Notes under the pieces: model-generated
What the model was told of the DNA's origin: nothing
The model's database searches: none
What the model saw: only the letters and a program-made list of their open reading frames with translations
Shown here: piece after piece, positions 6,082 to 14,091 of the stretch
Numbering within the stretch: position 1 is the first letter of the stretch
How the letters are laid out: each line of letters starts with the position of its first letter
Assembly (NCBI GenBank): GCA_050874585.1
Contig: JBNMKZ010000045.1
Coordinates: 1 to 20,992, forward strand
Length of the DNA stretch: 20,992 bases
Reading direction: 5' to 3'
DNA from: UBA1067 sp050874585
Lineage (GTDB): Bacteria > Verrucomicrobiota > Kiritimatiellia > RFP12 > UBA1067
Translations under genes and position numbers: made by a program

Positions 6082-7788
6082 TCAGAATGTCAGGATTGCG
6101 CCCGTGCTCCAGAGCCACCCGCTCATGTCCACGGTGCTTCCCCCGGCGCGAGTGTTGAATGAGGCCTCGTCACCGAGCCGCCAGTCGAAGTTCCCGTAGA
6201 GTCCGACGCGATCGTTTAGCATGTAGGTCGCCTGCACACCGAGAATGGCCTGCGCGGCAAATTGCGTGTCGGATTTCGAGGTGTCCTGAAACGCCGTCGC
6301 CTGTGCGGTGGAGGATTTGACATTGAGCCAGTTGAAACTCGCCCCGAGGCGCAACCCAAGGGCGAAGTCGTCCGTCAGGTATCGTTGGGGAATCGTCATG
6401 AGACGGAACTCGCCCGTGCTGAGTTTCGCGTTATTTCCGGCGAATGCGCCGCCCTGCCGAGGACCATACGCCCCGCCAAGCCCCAGCCAGAGGTTGTACT
6501 TGTCCGATTGGAGGAGGTTGCGCTGAACGTCCATCTCGATTCCGTAGTGGTCGGCGCGGTTGTTCTTGCCGAAGGTGCTCATGTCTGTGCGAATGCCCCC
6601 GCGCCCGAATCCGCCGAGGCCAATCCGCCAGGGATTGCGTTCCGTCTTTTCGGACGGAGCGAGCATCCGCTGGGGTGCGAGGACGCTGAAGGAGCCGTCG
6701 TCATCCAGTCCATAGAGCCGGAGGGCGCGGATGAACGCCTGCGTCTTGGCGGTGGCCGAGAGGAACATCCAGCGCTTGTTGGCGATGGCTCCGCCGTCGG
6801 AGACCATCATCAGGTTGTAGGTTCCATCCGGGTTGCGCGGGCCGAGTCCAAGGCCCTCGTAGCAGGAGATGGCAATGGAGGTTAAGCCCTCCTTGAAGAA
6901 CCGTCCGTCCCGCGCCGTGTAGAGGGGCTCGCCCTTTGAGACGGCCGTGTAGGTTGCGTTGGTGAGGGCGGCCCTGTCGCTCACGTCCGTTGCGCCCGCA
7001 AGACTCGGACGGTAGATGCGCGTCAGCCCGAGCGTTTCGTATGAGCATTCGCGTTCGAGGACGAGGAGCGAGCCATCGGGAAGGGCGCAGAGATCCGAAA
7101 CGCCACTGTTTACAGGGTGGTTCTTGCCGACGGGGTCGCAGCGGTAGGCCCACATTCCCGAGAGTTTCCACGGGTCGAATGCATCAAGTCGGGTGAACCG
7201 GATGAGGCGGACGACCGTCCCGGTTGCACTTGCGACGGCCGTTGCGCCGTCGTCTATCAGTGCTTCCTCGTTGGCCGTCCACATCGTCCGCCCATCGGGG
7301 GAGATTGTTAGCGATTCGAGGGAAAGGTTGCTGCGCGTCCCCTTGACGATGAAGGCGGGGATTTCGACGTCGTTTCCCGTCTGTTTGCCCGTTTCGGGGT
7401 CGTATTCGCGGATGGAGGTATCGTATTCGTCGGAGACCCAGATGGTGCCGGTCAGCGGATCGCGAGCAATGCCCTCCGCATCGTGCGCTTCCTGAAGGAG
7501 GATGCCCTCGTCCAGTTTGGGTGGTGTCGTCATGCGACCACGATTGTCCAGTTCGACGCGCATGCGGTGGAGGTAGCATCCGTTTGAGACGACGGCACCG
7601 CCATCCCGCACGACATAGAAGGAGGCGTTGGTCGAACCGCACCAGGAAACGCCGCTCATGTCGGCAAATGCCGGGAGCGCGGCGGATTGCAGCGTCCCCG
7701 CATTTTCGATTGAGACGGACGCAAGTGCCGCGAAGGCCGAGAAGAGCCCGACCCATGCGGAGATGACTTGTTGTCCTTTGTGTCTCAT
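6082..7788 (-). CDS. Esterase-like/phytase-family domain fused to a C-terminal outer-membrane beta-barrel
   Basis: A 568-residue exported protein: signal peptide in the first ~24 residues, a phytase-like esterase domain at about 45-365 and a probable outer-membrane barrel from about 385 to the end. The N-terminal domain shows DAEGIA at 103-108, WVSDEYD at 117-123, LSLESLTISPDG at 155-166, NEEAL at 173-177, GVSDLCALPDGS at 229-240 and YEGLGLGPRNPDG at 310-322, typical of the PF13449 family, whose substrate is usually unproven. The C-terminal part alternates polar and aromatic strands and ends in phenylalanine (GAILTF), as autotransporter-like barrels do. The barrel would anchor the domain at the cell surface (inference). 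A TATAAT lies only 8 nt from the ATG, so the mRNA is probably leaderless. Confidence 0.8.
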   Translation of the reverse strand: MRHKGQQVISAWVGLFSAFAALASVSIENAGTLQSAALPAFADMSGVSWCGSTNASFYVVRDGGAVVSNGCYLHRMRVELDNRGRMTTPPKLDEGILLQEAHDAEGIARDPLTGTIWVSDEYDTSIREYDPETGKQTGNDVEIPAFIVKGTRSNLSLESLTISPDGRTMWTANEEALIDDGATAVASATGTVVRLIRFTRLDAFDPWKLSGMWAYRCDPVGKNHPVNSGVSDLCALPDGSLLVLERECSYETLGLTRIYRPSLAGATDVSDRAALTNATYTAVSKGEPLYTARDGRFFKEGLTSIAISCYEGLGLGPRNPDGTYNLMMVSDGGAIANKRWMFLSATAKTQAFIRALRLYGLDDDGSFSVLAPQRMLAPSEKTERNPWRIGLGGFGRGGIRTDMSTFGKNNRADHYGIEMDVQRNLLQSDKYNLWLGLGGAYGPRQGGAFAGNNAKLSTGEFRLMTIPQRYLTDDFALGLRLGASFNWLNVKSSTAQATAFQDTSKSDTQFAAQAILGVQATYMLNDRVGLYGNFDWRLGDEASFNTRAGGSTVDMSGWLWSTGAILTF

Positions 7789-7796
7789 GGGGGCGT

Positions 7797-7802
7797 ATTA
7801 TA
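7797..7802 (-). promoter_or_regulatory. -10 box for a leaderless transcript of the phytase-like gene
   Basis: On the minus strand GGTATAATACGCCCCC is followed directly by ATG at 7788. Only 8 nt separate the -10 from the start codon, so transcription should begin at or within 2 nt of the ATG. No Shine-Dalgarno sequence is present. No consensus -35 is seen. Confidence 0.6.
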
Positions 7803-7828
7803 CCACAATCGGCTCATGGTGTTCGTGG

Positions 7829-7944
7829 GCCTGCCGGACGGCAGGCGCGGCAAAACCACCTGCCGCGTTTCCGGCCTGTCGTCGGCCCCTCCTCTCGGGC
7901 GAGCCGCCGCGCAAGCCCCCGAGCTTGCGCTTTATGGTATAATA
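7829..7944. repeat. Structured extragenic repeat element, copy 2 (uninterrupted)
   Basis: It lies between the divergent phytase-like gene and panD. It consists of three perfect hairpins: CCTGCCG-GA-CGGCAGG (7830-7845), CGCGGCA-N8-TGCCGCG (7846-7867), and GCGCAAGC-N6-GCTTGCGC (7909-7930), with CCTGTCGTCGGCC and CCTCTCGGGCGAG between. It ends in TTTATGGTATAATAG. It matches 1-290 block by block apart from the 166-bp insertion there. A transcript crossing it would fold strongly. Confidence 0.65.
7938..7943 (+). promoter_or_regulatory. TATAAT -10 box for panD
   Basis: TATAAT in TTTATGGTATAATAG, immediately after the third hairpin of the repeat element. A start near 7950 would give a ~24-nt leader with AAGGA at 7959-7963. 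There is no consensus -35; the -35 position falls inside the hairpin, which could occlude or replace it. Confidence 0.55.
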
Positions 7945-7973
7945 GTCGCTCCCCATACAAGGACGATAAAAAG

Positions 7974-8300
7974 ATGTTGATTCAGATTTTGAAGGCAAAG
8001 TTGCACCGCATTCGCGTCACGGAGGCGTGTCTTGACTACGAGGGTTCGCTGACGCTTGATCCGGACGACATGGAGGCCGTCGGTCTCGTGCCCTACGAGA
8101 AGATTCTCGTAGCGGATGTCGAGAACGGCAACCGTTTCGAGACGTATGCGATTACGGGCAAGCGTGGGTCGCACGTGTGCTGCCTGAATGGGGCCGCCGC
8201 GCACAAGGGCAAGGTCGGCGACCGGCTGATTGTGATGGCTTTCGCCCAGATGACGCCCGACGAGGCGAACGGCTACGTGCCGAAAGTGCTTCATTTCTGA
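7974..8300 (+). CDS. panD: Aspartate 1-decarboxylase
   Basis: A 108-residue PanD, which decarboxylates L-aspartate to beta-alanine for pantothenate and CoA synthesis in the cytoplasm. It is made as a proenzyme that self-cleaves between G24 and S25 to form the catalytic pyruvoyl group; the site reads DYEGSLTLD. Conserved K9, H11, R54, Y58 and the NGAAAH loop at 72-77 are all present. It is somewhat shorter than E. coli PanD (126 residues) but ends normally (YVPKVLHF). The start is supported by AAGGA at 7959-7963. It appears to be a single-gene unit with its own promoter and a separate promoter after it; no other pantothenate genes are near. Confidence 0.96.
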   Translation: MLIQILKAKLHRIRVTEACLDYEGSLTLDPDDMEAVGLVPYEKILVADVENGNRFETYAITGKRGSHVCCLNGAAAHKGKVGDRLIVMAFAQMTPDEANGYVPKVLHF

Positions 8301-8315
8301 TTGGTCCAGACGGGC

Positions 8316-8340
8316 GGCGCGGCACAAGTTGGGCTGCGCC
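8316..8340 (+). terminator. Possible terminator hairpin after panD
   Basis: GGCGCGGC at 8316-8323 pairs with GCTGCGCC at 8333-8340 with one mismatch and a 9-nt loop. GGCTTTTC follows shortly after. The T run is short, so this could also be another degenerate extragenic element. Confidence 0.4.
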
Positions 8341-8378
8341 ATCGGCTTTTCGGGTTGTCGGTTCGGCGGGCGTGGCTC

Positions 8379-8408
8379 TTGCGAGAAACAGCTCCGATGT
8401 GATATAAT
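8379..8408 (+). promoter_or_regulatory. Promoter of the pseudopilin operon
   Basis: TTGCGA at 8379-8384, an 18-bp spacer and a perfect TATAAT at 8403-8408. The start near 8415 gives a short leader with AGAGGA at 8426-8431, 8 nt before ATG 8440. The following genes overlap or nearly touch, so this promoter could drive all of 8440-17740. Confidence 0.7.
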
Positions 8409-8439
8409 GCGCTCAAAACTTGATTAGAGGATTGCGTAC

Positions 8440-9753
8440 ATGGCGACATTCCAGTACATTGCGAAGGACGCTGCGGGCAACGAGACCCGTGGACAGGTTG
8501 AGGCGGGCGATCGCGCTTCGGCGATTGCGGCCGTCCGTGCACAGGGTCTTTTCCCGACGGCGCTTGGTGAGGTGAAGTCGGCGCCCGCGCCTGCGGCAAA
8601 GGCGGCGAAGAAAAAGGCCGCCCCGGCGAAGAAGGAGAAGAAGAAAGGCTCGGGGCTGAACCGCGAACTGAAGATCAAGACGCCGGAGTGGATGCGCGGG
8701 CGCGTGAAGACGAAGGTCCTCACCCAGTTCACGCGGCAGCTGGCGACGCTCGTCAATGCGGGGCTTCCGCTGATGCGCGGCATCGAGGTGCTGAAGCGGC
8801 AGATGAAGGACGAGCAGATGCAGGACGCACTGACCGGGATTGCGGACAACATTGCGGCCGGCGGCACGTTCTCGGAGTCGCTGACGCAGTATCCGAAGAT
8901 TTTCGACAAGCTCTACGTGAACATGGTGAAGGCCGGCGAGGCGGGCGGTGTGCTTGAAGTCGTGCTCGGTCGTCTGGCCGAATTCGCCGAGAAGTCCGAG
9001 AAGATCAAGAACAAGGTGAAGGGCGCGATGATTTACCCGATCGTCGTCCTGATTGCCGCCGTTGGCATCACGGCCTTCCTGTTGGTGGCGGTCATTCCGA
9101 AGTTCAAGCAGGTCTTCAACGACATGCTGGGCGGTGCGTCGTTGCCGGCGATCACCGAGTGGGTGATTCAGGCCTCGGAGTTCGTGCAGCACAACGGCCT
9201 TCAGATTGCCGCGTTCGTCTTCGCGCTCTGGGTCATCAAGAAAGTTGTCGGAAAGACCGAGAAGGGTGCGTATTTCTACGATGTTTGCTCGTTGAAGATG
9301 CCGGTGACGGGGACGCTCGTGCAGCGCACGGCGGTCTCGCGTGTGACGCGTACGCTTGGTACGCTGCTTGCATCGGGCGTGCCGATTCTGCAGTCGCTCG
9401 TCATCGTGCGCGACACGACGGGCAACCGCGTGGTCTCGAAGGCCCTCCAGAATGTCCATGATGCGGTGAAGGAAGGCGAGGGCATGACCCAGCCGCTCTC
9501 GCAGTGCCCAGTCTTTCCTCCGATGGTGACATCGATGGTCGAGGTCGGCGAGGAGACGGGTGCGCTTGCCGATATGCTCACGCGTATTGCGAACACCTAC
9601 GACGATGAGGTCGACAACGCCGTCGCCGGCATGACCGCCGCGATTGAGCCGGCCCTCATCATCGTTCTCGCACTTGTCGTCGGTACCATCGTTATCGCGA
9701 TGTTCTTGCCGATGATTAAGATTATTTCGTCCGTTTCGGGAGCCGGTGCCTGA
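8440..9753 (+). CDS. gspF: Type II secretion / type IV pilus platform protein GspF/PilC
   Basis: A 437-residue inner-membrane platform protein that couples the assembly ATPase to pseudopilin insertion. It has two T2SSF repeats, at about 92-215 (FTRQLATLVNAGLPL at 97-111) and 295-420 (TRTLGTLLASGVPI, then FPPMVTSMVEVGEETGAL at 359-376). Membrane segments are near 198-219, 254-270 and 402-424. The N-terminal YIAKDAAGNETRGQVEA is the usual family start. Residues 47-70 form a lysine/alanine/proline-rich linker. ATG 8440 is fixed by AGAGGA upstream. It heads an operon of eight further pseudopilin-type genes; its TGA overlaps the next ATG (TGATG). Confidence 0.93.
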   Translation: MATFQYIAKDAAGNETRGQVEAGDRASAIAAVRAQGLFPTALGEVKSAPAPAAKAAKKKAAPAKKEKKKGSGLNRELKIKTPEWMRGRVKTKVLTQFTRQLATLVNAGLPLMRGIEVLKRQMKDEQMQDALTGIADNIAAGGTFSESLTQYPKIFDKLYVNMVKAGEAGGVLEVVLGRLAEFAEKSEKIKNKVKGAMIYPIVVLIAAVGITAFLLVAVIPKFKQVFNDMLGGASLPAITEWVIQASEFVQHNGLQIAAFVFALWVIKKVVGKTEKGAYFYDVCSLKMPVTGTLVQRTAVSRVTRTLGTLLASGVPILQSLVIVRDTTGNRVVSKALQNVHDAVKEGEGMTQPLSQCPVFPPMVTSMVEVGEETGALADMLTRIANTYDDEVDNAVAGMTAAIEPALIIVLALVVGTIVIAMFLPMIKIISSVSGAGA

Positions 9754-10940
9754 TGCGCAAAGCCTTTACACTCGTCGAGATGCTGGTCGTCACGGTCGTC
9801 ATCGTGACGCTGATGTCGATTGTCTTCCGTCTTGCGGGGCTTGGGAGCAGCACCGAGGCCCGCAACCGGACGATTACGCGTATGCAGCGCCTTGAGAACT
9901 GCATCTCGGGGTATTATGCCGCGTTTGGAAGTTATCCGCCCGTGAAACTGCACGGCAGCCGGAACTACTTCTACGAGGTGAACGAGCGCGGCATCCAGCA
10001 GGTGAGCCGGAATCCGGGCACGAGTTTTCGGGACACGGACGAGATGTGGAGGCAGATTGAGGCGGCCTGCCGCAGTCAGCCGGTTGCGATGAAGTATCCG
10101 TACGCGAGCGATATGCAGGACTATGTGCGGAGCGTCTCGGAGGCTCTGCGCGACATGCATAACCAGGAGCCCGACAGCGCCTACGGCAAGAATCCGGCAC
10201 TCGCCTACCTCTTCAATGCACTGGACGACCCGGGCCTGCTCAACAGCAAATCGCACGAGGCGGACTGGACGGAGATTCAGCTCTTCCAGTTTGGGCTGAT
10301 GAGCTACCTTCTGCCGCGCTACTTGGTGATGATGGGGCACAACGACAGTAGCATCTACGGGGACTTCGTGCAGTGGTGCAACAACAACGAGTTGCCGAGC
10401 AAGTTCGACGACGGCACGCCCTACAACAGCTGGGACGAGTTGAACCAGCAGATTCAGGAGAGCAGCAGCGGTGCGCAGAAGTCGAATCGCTGGAAGGTCG
10501 AGCTCCTTCCGTCCCAGGCTGTGACGGCGCGGTGGTTGGCGAACCTTGAGGGGCAGCTCACATGTGAGCGCCAGTCGTTCACGCTCTACGGCGTGGAACT
10601 CGCGGCGACGGACGATACGAGCAAGGGACGGAACATCAGCGTGGACAATCCGTATCCGGTTCTCTATTCGGCCGAGGACAGCCAGAGCGGGTCGAGCGGC
10701 GGCAATTCGCGGCTGTATGCGCTGGACGGTGTGACGTGCAAGGACGGGTGGGGCAACGACTTCTACTACTACTCGCCGCCGCCCTACCAGACCTACCGCC
10801 TGTGGAGTGCGGGTTCGAATGGCAAGACCTTTCCGCCGTGGGTGTCTGCGGAGGAGCTTAGGAACAATTCCGAACTGAGCCGCTATCAGCGGATGATTAT
10901 GGATTGGATGGCGGATGACGTCGTCCAGATGAGCAACTGA
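9753..10940 (+). CDS. Pseudopilin-like protein, GspG-related with long insert
   Basis: A 395-residue protein with a type III (prepilin) signal MRKA|FTLVEMLVV, Glu at +5, and a hydrophobic helix to about residue 30. A classical GspG is only about 140 residues. Here the conserved GspG-like end, DGWGNDFYYYSPPPY...LWSAGSNGKTFPPW, is separated from the N-terminus by about 270 residues that I do not recognise (GYYAAFGSYPPV, then a tyrosine- and glutamine-rich region). Prepilin peptidase would cut after A4, with Ala rather than the usual Gly at -1. Its start overlaps the gspF stop (TGATG at 9751-9755), so it is translationally coupled. Confidence 0.8.
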   Translation: MRKAFTLVEMLVVTVVIVTLMSIVFRLAGLGSSTEARNRTITRMQRLENCISGYYAAFGSYPPVKLHGSRNYFYEVNERGIQQVSRNPGTSFRDTDEMWRQIEAACRSQPVAMKYPYASDMQDYVRSVSEALRDMHNQEPDSAYGKNPALAYLFNALDDPGLLNSKSHEADWTEIQLFQFGLMSYLLPRYLVMMGHNDSSIYGDFVQWCNNNELPSKFDDGTPYNSWDELNQQIQESSSGAQKSNRWKVELLPSQAVTARWLANLEGQLTCERQSFTLYGVELAATDDTSKGRNISVDNPYPVLYSAEDSQSGSSGGNSRLYALDGVTCKDGWGNDFYYYSPPPYQTYRLWSAGSNGKTFPPWVSAEELRNNSELSRYQRMIMDWMADDVVQMSN

Positions 10941-10945
10941 CGATT

Positions 10946-11566
10946 ATGAAGAAGGCCTTTACACTTGTTGAAATGCTGGTTGTCGTGGGAATCATTGCCG
11001 CGCTGGCGGGTGCATCGCTGGTCGGGTACCAGGGTGTCACGCGCAAGGCGCAGCGCGCGAAGGGGCAGGAGCTCGTGAGCGAGGTTGCGACCGCGCTGAC
11101 GGCCGTCCTCCAGAAAGAGGGATCTTGGCCGCGCACGATTCTGAGCGAGGGTGCGAGCGGCAACGGCGAGATGACGCCCCGCGTGGGCGCGGCACTTGCG
11201 CGGCGCGGCGCAATGTCGCTGACCTACAAGGAGACGACCGATGACCAGGGCATCACGCGCTACGAGCTGTCGGGACTCGACCAATGCGGCATCGTCTCAC
11301 CCTGGGCGCACGACACCATCAAGCGGCTGGCGGCGAAGGGTTCGGTGAGCCTCAGCGCGAAGGTCCCGTCGGGCGGCACGATTCAGGATCACCGCCTGCG
11401 CTTTGCGATTGATGACGACATGGACGGCATCGTGCGGGCGAGTCCCGAGGGCTACGGTTCGGTGAATGTGCGGGCGAGCGCGGTCGTTTGGTGCGCGGGC
11501 ATGGACGGTAAGTTCGGCACAAAGGACGACATCCGCAGCTGGGCGAAGGGACAGGAGGTAAGATGA
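10946..11566 (+). CDS. Pseudopilin-like protein with FGTxDDI calcium-type end
   Basis: A 206-residue protein with prepilin signal MKKA|FTLVEMLVVVGIIAAL. The C-terminal part reads DDDMDGIV...SVNVRASAVVWCAGMDGKFGTKDDIRSW. The DGKFGTKDDI segment matches the calcium-binding loop region of GspG-type pseudopilins known from other phyla (family knowledge), so it is probably a structural pseudopilin of the secretion pseudopilus. It starts 5 nt after the previous stop without a visible Shine-Dalgarno sequence. Its end carries AGGAGG (11553-11558) for the next gene and an ATGA overlap at 11563-11566. Confidence 0.8.
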   Translation: MKKAFTLVEMLVVVGIIAALAGASLVGYQGVTRKAQRAKGQELVSEVATALTAVLQKEGSWPRTILSEGASGNGEMTPRVGAALARRGAMSLTYKETTDDQGITRYELSGLDQCGIVSPWAHDTIKRLAAKGSVSLSAKVPSGGTIQDHRLRFAIDDDMDGIVRASPEGYGSVNVRASAVVWCAGMDGKFGTKDDIRSWAKGQEVR

Positions 11567-12180
11567 AGGTAAGAAAGGCCTTTACCTTGATTGAGCTGAT
11601 GATGGTGGTCGCGGTGATCGCCGTCCTGGTCGGCATTGTCACAGTTGCCGCGTCCGGGGCCGTGCGCAATGCCCGGAGCAAGCGGGCGGACGCGATGCGC
11701 GTGGCGCTGGAGCAGGGCATTGCGGCTTACTATGCACAGGAGGGCGTCTGGCCGGATGCGATTGAGTCGAGGGCCGGGAGCATGACGACCGACACCTACA
11801 CATTCACGCCTTCCGAGACGGACGACATCTTTCGGCAGGTCGTCGGTAAGGCGTTCGGCAAGGGCGGTGGGCGGCGGTCGGTGCTCGTTGACGCGTCCGC
11901 GCTCTTCGTTGCGAATGCGAGCCGTCTCGGCAACAACGGCGAGGGGTGCTACGACAACCACTCGAATCGCAACACGGGCACCTTCTGCGGCGACAAGAAG
12001 TGCATTTCGGGTATGGACTTCATGACGGCGGCCAACCGCAATGGCAAGTTCTACATCCCGTTCTCGAACCTCGCCTTTGGCTACCAGGGGACGGAGGAGG
12101 CGCGATTCCGCCGCTTCTGGATTACCTACAATGGGAAGACGGACTCCGTCAGCGTGAGCAAGGAGAACCCGAACAAGTGA
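11563..12180 (+). CDS. Pseudopilin-like protein
   Basis: A 205-residue protein with prepilin signal MKVRKA|FTLIELMMVVAVIAVLVGIV and Glu at +5. After the helix come ALEQGIAAYYAQEGVWPD, a common pattern in GspG/PulG-like proteins, and a region rich in glycine and asparagine with a C-x9-C-x5-C cluster (C165, C175, C181 approximately). The C-terminal half (FWITYNGKTDSVSVSKENP) is not assignable to a subtype. The start is supported by a perfect AGGAGG at 11553-11558 and a 4-nt overlap with the previous gene. The next gene overlaps by TGATG at 12178-12182. Confidence 0.75.
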   Translation: MKVRKAFTLIELMMVVAVIAVLVGIVTVAASGAVRNARSKRADAMRVALEQGIAAYYAQEGVWPDAIESRAGSMTTDTYTFTPSETDDIFRQVVGKAFGKGGGRRSVLVDASALFVANASRLGNNGEGCYDNHSNRNTGTFCGDKKCISGMDFMTAANRNGKFYIPFSNLAFGYQGTEEARFRRFWITYNGKTDSVSVSKENPNK

Positions 12181-13010
12181 TGACGACTATGCGCAAGGCT
12201 TTCACACTCATTGAACTACTCGTGGTCATGGCCATTATGGCGATGCTTGGCGTTGCTGCGGCCGGTGGCTACAATGCGCTCGTGCGCGGCATGAACGAGC
12301 GCAGTGCCGTCGCGGCGGCCTCGGCCCTGCTACGCTCGGCGAAGGAGCGTGCGGCGGTCGATCGCGTCCCGACGGCGGTTTTCTGCTACAATCGGTTGCT
12401 GAGGGATACGAGCGGTGCGGAGGACGAGAACGCGGTGGTCGTGGGCGTAATGACGGCGGTGCGCCGGTCGGGGCGCATCACAATGGCGGCGAACAACTTC
12501 CTCTACGATGAGTTCGGCGACCTCGACCTCGTGTACGAGGCAACCGACGACGAGTCCGAGCTCGCCAAGCGACGCGGCATGAAACTCTACCGCTTCCCGT
12601 CCAAGAACGGCGGGCGGATGCAGTACTCGATTGTGGCGGATGCCGTCTATAAGAAGGATCGCGACAATCGGCTGGCGGCCTATCTCTTTTCGATTGGCAA
12701 GACGACGAATGTCTGCGGCAGTGCCTTCTACAACTTGAACCAGAGCCGACGCGAGCCGACGGCTTGGACGGCTGGGACACCCTACGCGTTCGAGATGGGT
12801 GAACTTCAGCTGCCGCACGGCTACATCTTCGGCACGTCGATTCCAACCGACATCGGGACGATTTCGGATCCGACGGTCATCTACTTTGACCCGAGCGAGG
12901 ACAAGACGCCGACGATTGACGTCTACACAACGCGGCCGAATGCGAGCGGAATGCCGGAACGCTGGCACAAGGCGGGGACGGCTTCGGCGGATGAGGACAA
13001 GGCGGTATGA
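12180..13010 (+). CDS. Pseudopilin-like protein, probably GspH type
   Basis: A 276-residue protein: MTTMRKA|FTLIELLVVMAIMAMLGVAAAGG. The start is set at ATG 12180 because it overlaps the previous TGA (TGATG) and AGGAG lies at 12161-12165; ATG 12189 (MRKAF) is the alternative. The open frame continues upstream, but that part is a shadow of the preceding gene. After the helix, SAVAAASALLRSAKERAAVDRVPTAVFCYN resembles the strand/helix pattern of GspH minor pseudopilins. The C-terminal half contains LQLPHGYIFGTSIP and IYFDPSEDKTPTIDVYT. It ends in an ATGA overlap with the next gene. Confidence 0.78.
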   Translation: MTTMRKAFTLIELLVVMAIMAMLGVAAAGGYNALVRGMNERSAVAAASALLRSAKERAAVDRVPTAVFCYNRLLRDTSGAEDENAVVVGVMTAVRRSGRITMAANNFLYDEFGDLDLVYEATDDESELAKRRGMKLYRFPSKNGGRMQYSIVADAVYKKDRDNRLAAYLFSIGKTTNVCGSAFYNLNQSRREPTAWTAGTPYAFEMGELQLPHGYIFGTSIPTDIGTISDPTVIYFDPSEDKTPTIDVYTTRPNASGMPERWHKAGTASADEDKAV

Positions 13011-13597
13011 TGAGGAAAACATTCCAGAGGGCCGGCTTTACGCTGATGGAGGTCAATTTGGCGATCTTCATTATGGCGGTCGGCGTGCTTTCGATGTGCT
13101 CGCTCTATACGCTCGGCTACCGTGAGAACCGTCAGAGTGTGGAGGACGTGGCATCCGCGGCATTTGCCGATGCCTATCTTGCACCGCTGATTACGGGTCT
13201 TTCGGCGACGAACATGACATGGACGGCGTGGACGCAGATTGGCGCGGACGTGAGTGGTGAGGCAAAGAACCGTGGCATCGCGGATGCGGTTTGGCCGTCG
13301 GGCGGCTGGTCGGCCTATGTCCAGGAGTACAAGAATGGCGACGAGGTGACCTACCGCGTCAGCGGCAACCCGAGGTCGACGGCGGACGGTGTGTTTGGGA
13401 ATGTGCGCGGTAAGGTGCCGAGCGAGTACTGCGCGGGGAATCCGTCGATTGACAGCGGCTACCAGTACGGGCTGGTCGTGACGCGGCGCGGCGCAGTTGT
13501 GCAGCTGGCCTTCCGCATTGCGCGGCGCAAGGAGACGCTGATGACGCAGCCGATTTTCGTCAGCGAGGTTCACTTCCAAGGAGATCCGAGCAAATGA
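13007..13597 (+). CDS. Pseudopilin-like protein, GspI/PilV type
   Basis: A 196-residue protein: MMRKTFQRAG|FTLMEVNLAIFIMAVGVLSMCSLYTLGY. The Gly at -1, MEV and the AVGVLSM stretch follow the GspI/PilV pattern (FTLxEVLVALxVLAVGLL). It would be a minor pseudopilin of the pseudopilus tip. Two adjacent ATGs at 13007 and 13010 are possible starts; 13007 overlaps the previous TGA. The C-terminal half (YGLVVTRRGAVVQLAFRIARRKE) has no further recognisable domain. The AAGGAG before its stop serves the next gene, whose ATG overlaps at 13594-13597. Confidence 0.82.
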   Translation: MMRKTFQRAGFTLMEVNLAIFIMAVGVLSMCSLYTLGYRENRQSVEDVASAAFADAYLAPLITGLSATNMTWTAWTQIGADVSGEAKNRGIADAVWPSGGWSAYVQEYKNGDEVTYRVSGNPRSTADGVFGNVRGKVPSEYCAGNPSIDSGYQYGLVVTRRGAVVQLAFRIARRKETLMTQPIFVSEVHFQGDPSK

Positions 13598-14091
13598 GAC
13601 GCGGTTTTACACTGATTGAGCTGCTGGTCGCGAGTCTCCTCTTGGGTATTCTCGTGACGATTCTGACGATGCTCTTCAACTCATCGTCCATCGCTTGGCG
13701 CACGGGCACGGCTGGGGTCGCGAAACTGCAGACGGTCCGCCGACAGCTTGGTATCGCGCACGAGATTCGCGACGAGGCTCTGCCAGGCCTTGGCTCGCTC
13801 TCGGCTTCGGGTGATAACCGTCCGCTGACTTATCGTACAGTCTCCATCCTCAATGACGAAAACGGGACCGTTGCGCTACGGACGGATACGGGGCGAGCCT
13901 ACGAGCAGATTCAGTGGGATACCGCACCGGCCTTCAACCTATCGGATGCGAAGAAGGGTAGCCCCAAGACGCTCTCGAACGGGCAGATGGTTGGCTCTGG
14001 ATTGTTCACGGTGGGTGTCCGCAGTGCCGGGCCGGACAAGGAGTTCGGTACGGAGGACGACATCACGACTTGGCCGGATGAGGTGTACTGA
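13594..14091 (+). CDS. Pseudopilin-like protein, GspJ-like with FGTxDDI end
   Basis: A 165-residue protein: MRRG|FTLIELLVASLLLGILVTILTMLF, Glu at +5. The N-terminal third (SIAWRTGTAGVAKLQTVRRQLG) resembles GspJ/PilW-type minor pseudopilins, but the C-terminus, VRSAGPDKEFGTEDDITTWPDEVY, carries the same FGTxDDI motif as the gene at 10946, which is more a GspG trait. The subtype is therefore uncertain. The start is supported by AAGGAG at about 13579-13584 and an ATGA overlap; its stop overlaps the next ATG (TGATG at 14089-14093). Confidence 0.78.
   Translation: MRRGFTLIELLVASLLLGILVTILTMLFNSSSIAWRTGTAGVAKLQTVRRQLGIAHEIRDEALPGLGSLSASGDNRPLTYRTVSILNDENGTVALRTDTGRAYEQIQWDTAPAFNLSDAKKGSPKTLSNGQMVGSGLFTVGVRSAGPDKEFGTEDDITTWPDEVY

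Noticed and set aside
7923..7930. TTGCGC as -35 of the panD promoter
   Set aside because: It is only 7 bp from the TATAAT, too close for a -35, and is better explained as the hairpin arm.
11946..12179. Upstream extension of the GspH-like gene to 11946
   Set aside because: The prepilin signal must be N-terminal; the extra residues are a shadow of the preceding gene, and TGATG at 12178-12182 gives the proper start.
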